64,000 bases of DNA, from positions 111,569-175,568 of the forward strand of contig JAIUMV010000007.1 of assembly GCA_022565395.1 (NCBI GenBank), read 5' to 3'. The notes under the pieces were generated by a model, which saw nothing but the letters and a program-made list of their open reading frames with translations, was not told where the DNA came from and did no database searches. Source of the stretch: Marinobacter sp. Its GTDB lineage: Bacteria > Pseudomonadota > Gammaproteobacteria > Pseudomonadales > Oleiphilaceae. Made by a program: the position numbers and the translations under genes. Shown in pieces: positions 62,175-64,000 of the stretch (positions are counted from its first letter, which is position 1; every line of letters starts with the position of its first letter).

Positions 62175-62861
62175 CTACTTTACTAACAGGATCTCAAGGT
62201 CAGCGCTTCTCAGGACTTCAACGATGCCATCTTTGCTGTTGTCACTGTCAGGTTGATGAACGTGCAGCACTGCTCGCGTCAACGTGGTCATGGACGTCTG
62301 CTGGATTGCATTTAATGCTTTCTCTACCCATTCAGGTGAGCTGTTTGCCAGTGGGCGCTGATTTACTTCGATGGTTTGGCTATCAAAAACCTCGATGTAA
62401 ACGGTGTCTCCTCCCGCAGGCTTCACATGATGGATGCCTTCTAGTCCGGTGTTCAGGTTCACGACTTTTATTGGCGGATAAAAAAAGTTTGTGAACTCTT
62501 CGCACGCCCAGTCGCGGTTAATCAAGCCAGGGACGGCCGCTGCTATGGCGTCATGATATTCAGAAAATGTTCTGGCATCCGTACCGGCTAGCAACGATTT
62601 GAACTCGTCAGTCACGATTTCCTTTTGTAGTTTGACTTGAATGGCCAACACAATCTCAAGCGGATCATGCGTATCTTGCAGTAAGCCCCAGTTCTCGTGA
62701 TTGTAGGCACTGCAAAGCGTTTCAGCGTCCGCTTCCAGATCTTCAGCGCTTGGGCCTGACGTTTTCGCGGTGCAGGCGGTACCGATAAATACGCTGATTA
62801 AAACAATAAAAAAATTAAACAGGTGTCTTCTTGTGGGTGACGCTTTTGTGTTATTTTGCAT
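62175..62861 (-). CDS. Lipoprotein, candidate immunity protein for the membrane-inserting neighbour
   Basis: 228 aa. Signal peptide ends in IGTAC (C30); the body is mixed helix/strand with CSAYNHENWGLLQDTHDPLE and TVYIEVFDSQTIEV. No known family. It starts 5 nt after the stop of the upstream gene encoding a protein with two hydrophobic regions, so the two are cotranslated. Gene order toxin-then-lipoprotein parallels the 59333-60359 pair. Codon and base use are AT-rich compared with the core genome. Confidence 0.68.
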   Translation of the reverse strand: MQNNTKASPTRRHLFNFFIVLISVFIGTACTAKTSGPSAEDLEADAETLCSAYNHENWGLLQDTHDPLEIVLAIQVKLQKEIVTDEFKSLLAGTDARTFSEYHDAIAAAVPGLINRDWACEEFTNFFYPPIKVVNLNTGLEGIHHVKPAGGDTVYIEVFDSQTIEVNQRPLANSSPEWVEKALNAIQQTSMTTLTRAVLHVHQPDSDNSKDGIVEVLRSADLEILLVK

Positions 62862-62866
62862 ATTAA

Positions 62867-63823
62867 TTACCCCGAAACCCTTTTGAATTCATTGAGAGCT
62901 TGGCCAATATTTGAAAGGTTTCGCTTTGTTCTAAGGGGGTTTCTTGATACTTCTTCAATTATTAGTCTTGCTTCTTGCTCGTTTATTCTCACGCCTGACT
63001 CATTTGCAAGCTTGATAAGTGCGTTGATTGCTGGTGCCATAGTTAATGGCTTTGATGGATCGGCATTTTGTACTTTATCTATCAGACTTGAGTATTTTTC
63101 TTCAGCGTTTCTAATGAACTCACTTGGATAGTTTGTTGCAGCGATTGATGTGCCTCTAAGAATTACGGTGGTAAAAAGAGCCCAGACAGTGAATGCGGAG
63201 GGGTTTCCTGCCCATTGACCAAAGATTACGCCTGCTATTTGTCCAAGAGCTTGCTCGTTATTTATAAGTGATTCGGGCATGCCTATGAAGGTCTCTTGGC
63301 CGTTTGTAATAAGCTCTGAGGTAACAAGCTCAAGTATTTTTCTTGTTAAAGTTGGTGCGTACGTGCGCATCTCGCTGAGTTCTGAAATTATTTTTTGACT
63401 TAGCTCTTTTGATGCATTTGCTTGTGTTCTCTTATTTGCAACAAGGTATGTTACATCAGCTCCAGTGACGGCTAGCCACATTCCCCAGCCTAAAGTAGAA
63501 AGTGCGCCAAGAATAAAGTATATTTCAAACGTGATAAGTCTTTCGACATTTCGTGTATTTCTGGCTATCTCAGCCGCATCTCGCCTTAATGTGATGTCAA
63601 AGTTGAAGGCCTCATCTGACTGAATGAATATTCTATGATGTTTCTGTGGGTTGTGTGGTTCAATATGTATATATATTACTGTTTTGCAGCCAACCTCGAT
63701 TACGAGTCTTTTAGAGTCATGTGCATGAAATATTGCACCAGGGGCTATGTTTATCCTATAGATCGGAGCCCCGAATATGCTTGATCTTTGGTGCACTGCG
63801 GAATGACTTGGGTTGAATGGCAA
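62867..63823 (-). CDS. Candidate membrane-inserting effector, 5' end removed by IS30
   Basis: 318 aa from TTG 63823, but the frame stays open upstream to 63884 without ATG or GTG start, so the first part of the gene is missing. Hydrophobic regions at about 97-130 (FILGALSTLGWGMWLAVTGA) and 196-230 (GNPSAFTVWALFTTVILRG) could form a hairpin in a membrane; the C-terminal helix-rich part has no recognised domain. A lipoprotein gene follows 5 nt later. Strongly AT-rich relative to the rest of the window. Pore-forming or membrane-acting toxin is an inference from layout. Confidence 0.6.
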   Translation of the reverse strand: MPFNPSHSAVHQRSSIFGAPIYRINIAPGAIFHAHDSKRLVIEVGCKTVIYIHIEPHNPQKHHRIFIQSDEAFNFDITLRRDAAEIARNTRNVERLITFEIYFILGALSTLGWGMWLAVTGADVTYLVANKRTQANASKELSQKIISELSEMRTYAPTLTRKILELVTSELITNGQETFIGMPESLINNEQALGQIAGVIFGQWAGNPSAFTVWALFTTVILRGTSIAATNYPSEFIRNAEEKYSSLIDKVQNADPSKPLTMAPAINALIKLANESGVRINEQEARLIIEEVSRNPLRTKRNLSNIGQALNEFKRVSG

Positions 63824-63884
63824 ATATTGACTTTTTACTTGTGTAATATCTCTCGGTGTTGATCCTGGAGATACTCCGCGGCCT

Positions 63885-64000
63885 CAATAACTAAGTGCAA
63901 CACCCTCTAATCGAGTATTGTGTTGCCATGAAAAAACACTACCATCACCTCAGCACCACCGAGCGTGTCACGCTCATGCTCATGCAGCGTCAGGGAGCGA
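63885..64000 (+). mobile_element. IS30-family insertion sequence, left end (partial)
   Basis: Begins at or near 63885, where the upstream open frame of the effector gene stops, and continues past the window edge. A GTGCAACAC segment with an inverted GTGTTGC (63896-63926) precedes the transposase start and may belong to the inverted-repeat/promoter end. The exact boundary needs the other end. Confidence 0.65.
63928..64000 (+). CDS. IS30-family transposase, N-terminal fragment
   Basis: Starts ATG 63928 and runs off the right edge: MKKHYHHLSTTERVTLMLMQ matches the N-terminal YxxLSxxERxxL pattern of IS30 transposases, a helix-turn-helix that binds the element ends. Only 24 residues are visible, so integrity cannot be judged. 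Confidence 0.78.
   Translation, partial: MKKHYHHLSTTERVTLMLMQRQGA

Overview
The window looks like the chromosome of a free-living, probably marine or soil gammaproteobacterium, in the wide Pseudomonas/Marinobacter/Alcanivorax neighbourhood. The strongest clue is the order metK - sahR-type regulator - tkt - epd - pgk - fba, which as I recall it is also the arrangement in Pseudomonas. Supporting clues are a Cpx-type envelope stress cassette, rhombosortase, TrhO, CbpA/CbpM and a complete-looking Tad pilus cluster. I see no rRNA, tRNA or CRISPR array.

Layout. 1-9.8 kb: housekeeping and miscellaneous genes (serine hydrolase fragment, tpm, 2-hydroxyacid dehydrogenase, YihY, HDOD, DUF445, rsmE, bioA, DUF2505). 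10-15 kb: an activated-methyl-cycle block transcribed leftward (metK-ahcY-metF) with its likely repressor SahR. Two near-identical 20-bp palindromes, one before metK and one before sahR, look like the operators. 15.2-21 kb: tkt-epd-pgk-fba, with two large palindromic intergenic elements between genes. 21-32 kb: chaperone pair cbpA-cbpM, nitronate monooxygenase, DsbA-like protein, rhombosortase facing a lipoprotein-OmpA operon, trhO, DUF481, YbgA-like, a solute-binding protein and an FCD-type GntR regulator.

32.4-44.2 kb: a Tad (Flp type IVb pilus) operon with pilin, TadE-like protein, CpaB, secretin, TadZ, TadA, TadB, TadC, TadD, DUF3613 and TadG-like protein. Its last gene is a translationally coupled PAS/GAF/GAF/GGDEF diguanylate cyclase. 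No prepilin peptidase lies in the cluster. A half-site pair matching the FadR-type GntR consensus sits between the divergent gntR gene and the pilin gene, which suggests local control.

44-58 kb: ComEA, a periplasmic DsrE-rhodanese pair behind an AT-rich palindrome, a DksA-like finger protein, a tandem Usp protein, a TlpA-type thioredoxin with a membrane domain, a CpxP/CpxR/CpxA-like cassette with a CpxR-like direct repeat, IMPACT, DUF4136, YciH/SUI1, dadA, an acyl-CoA ligase, ppnP and DUF4112.

58-64 kb: an accessory region with a frameshifted methyltransferase, several lipoproteins of unknown function, and two tightly spaced gene pairs of the form (candidate toxin, lipoprotein). One pair encodes a permuted NlpC/P60 (LRAT-like) protein plus a lipoprotein. 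The other encodes a membrane-inserting protein plus a lipoprotein, and its 5' end appears to have been cut off by an IS30-family element running off the right edge. I read this region as an antibacterial effector-immunity island. That is inference from architecture; no VgrG, Hcp or PAAR gene is visible here.
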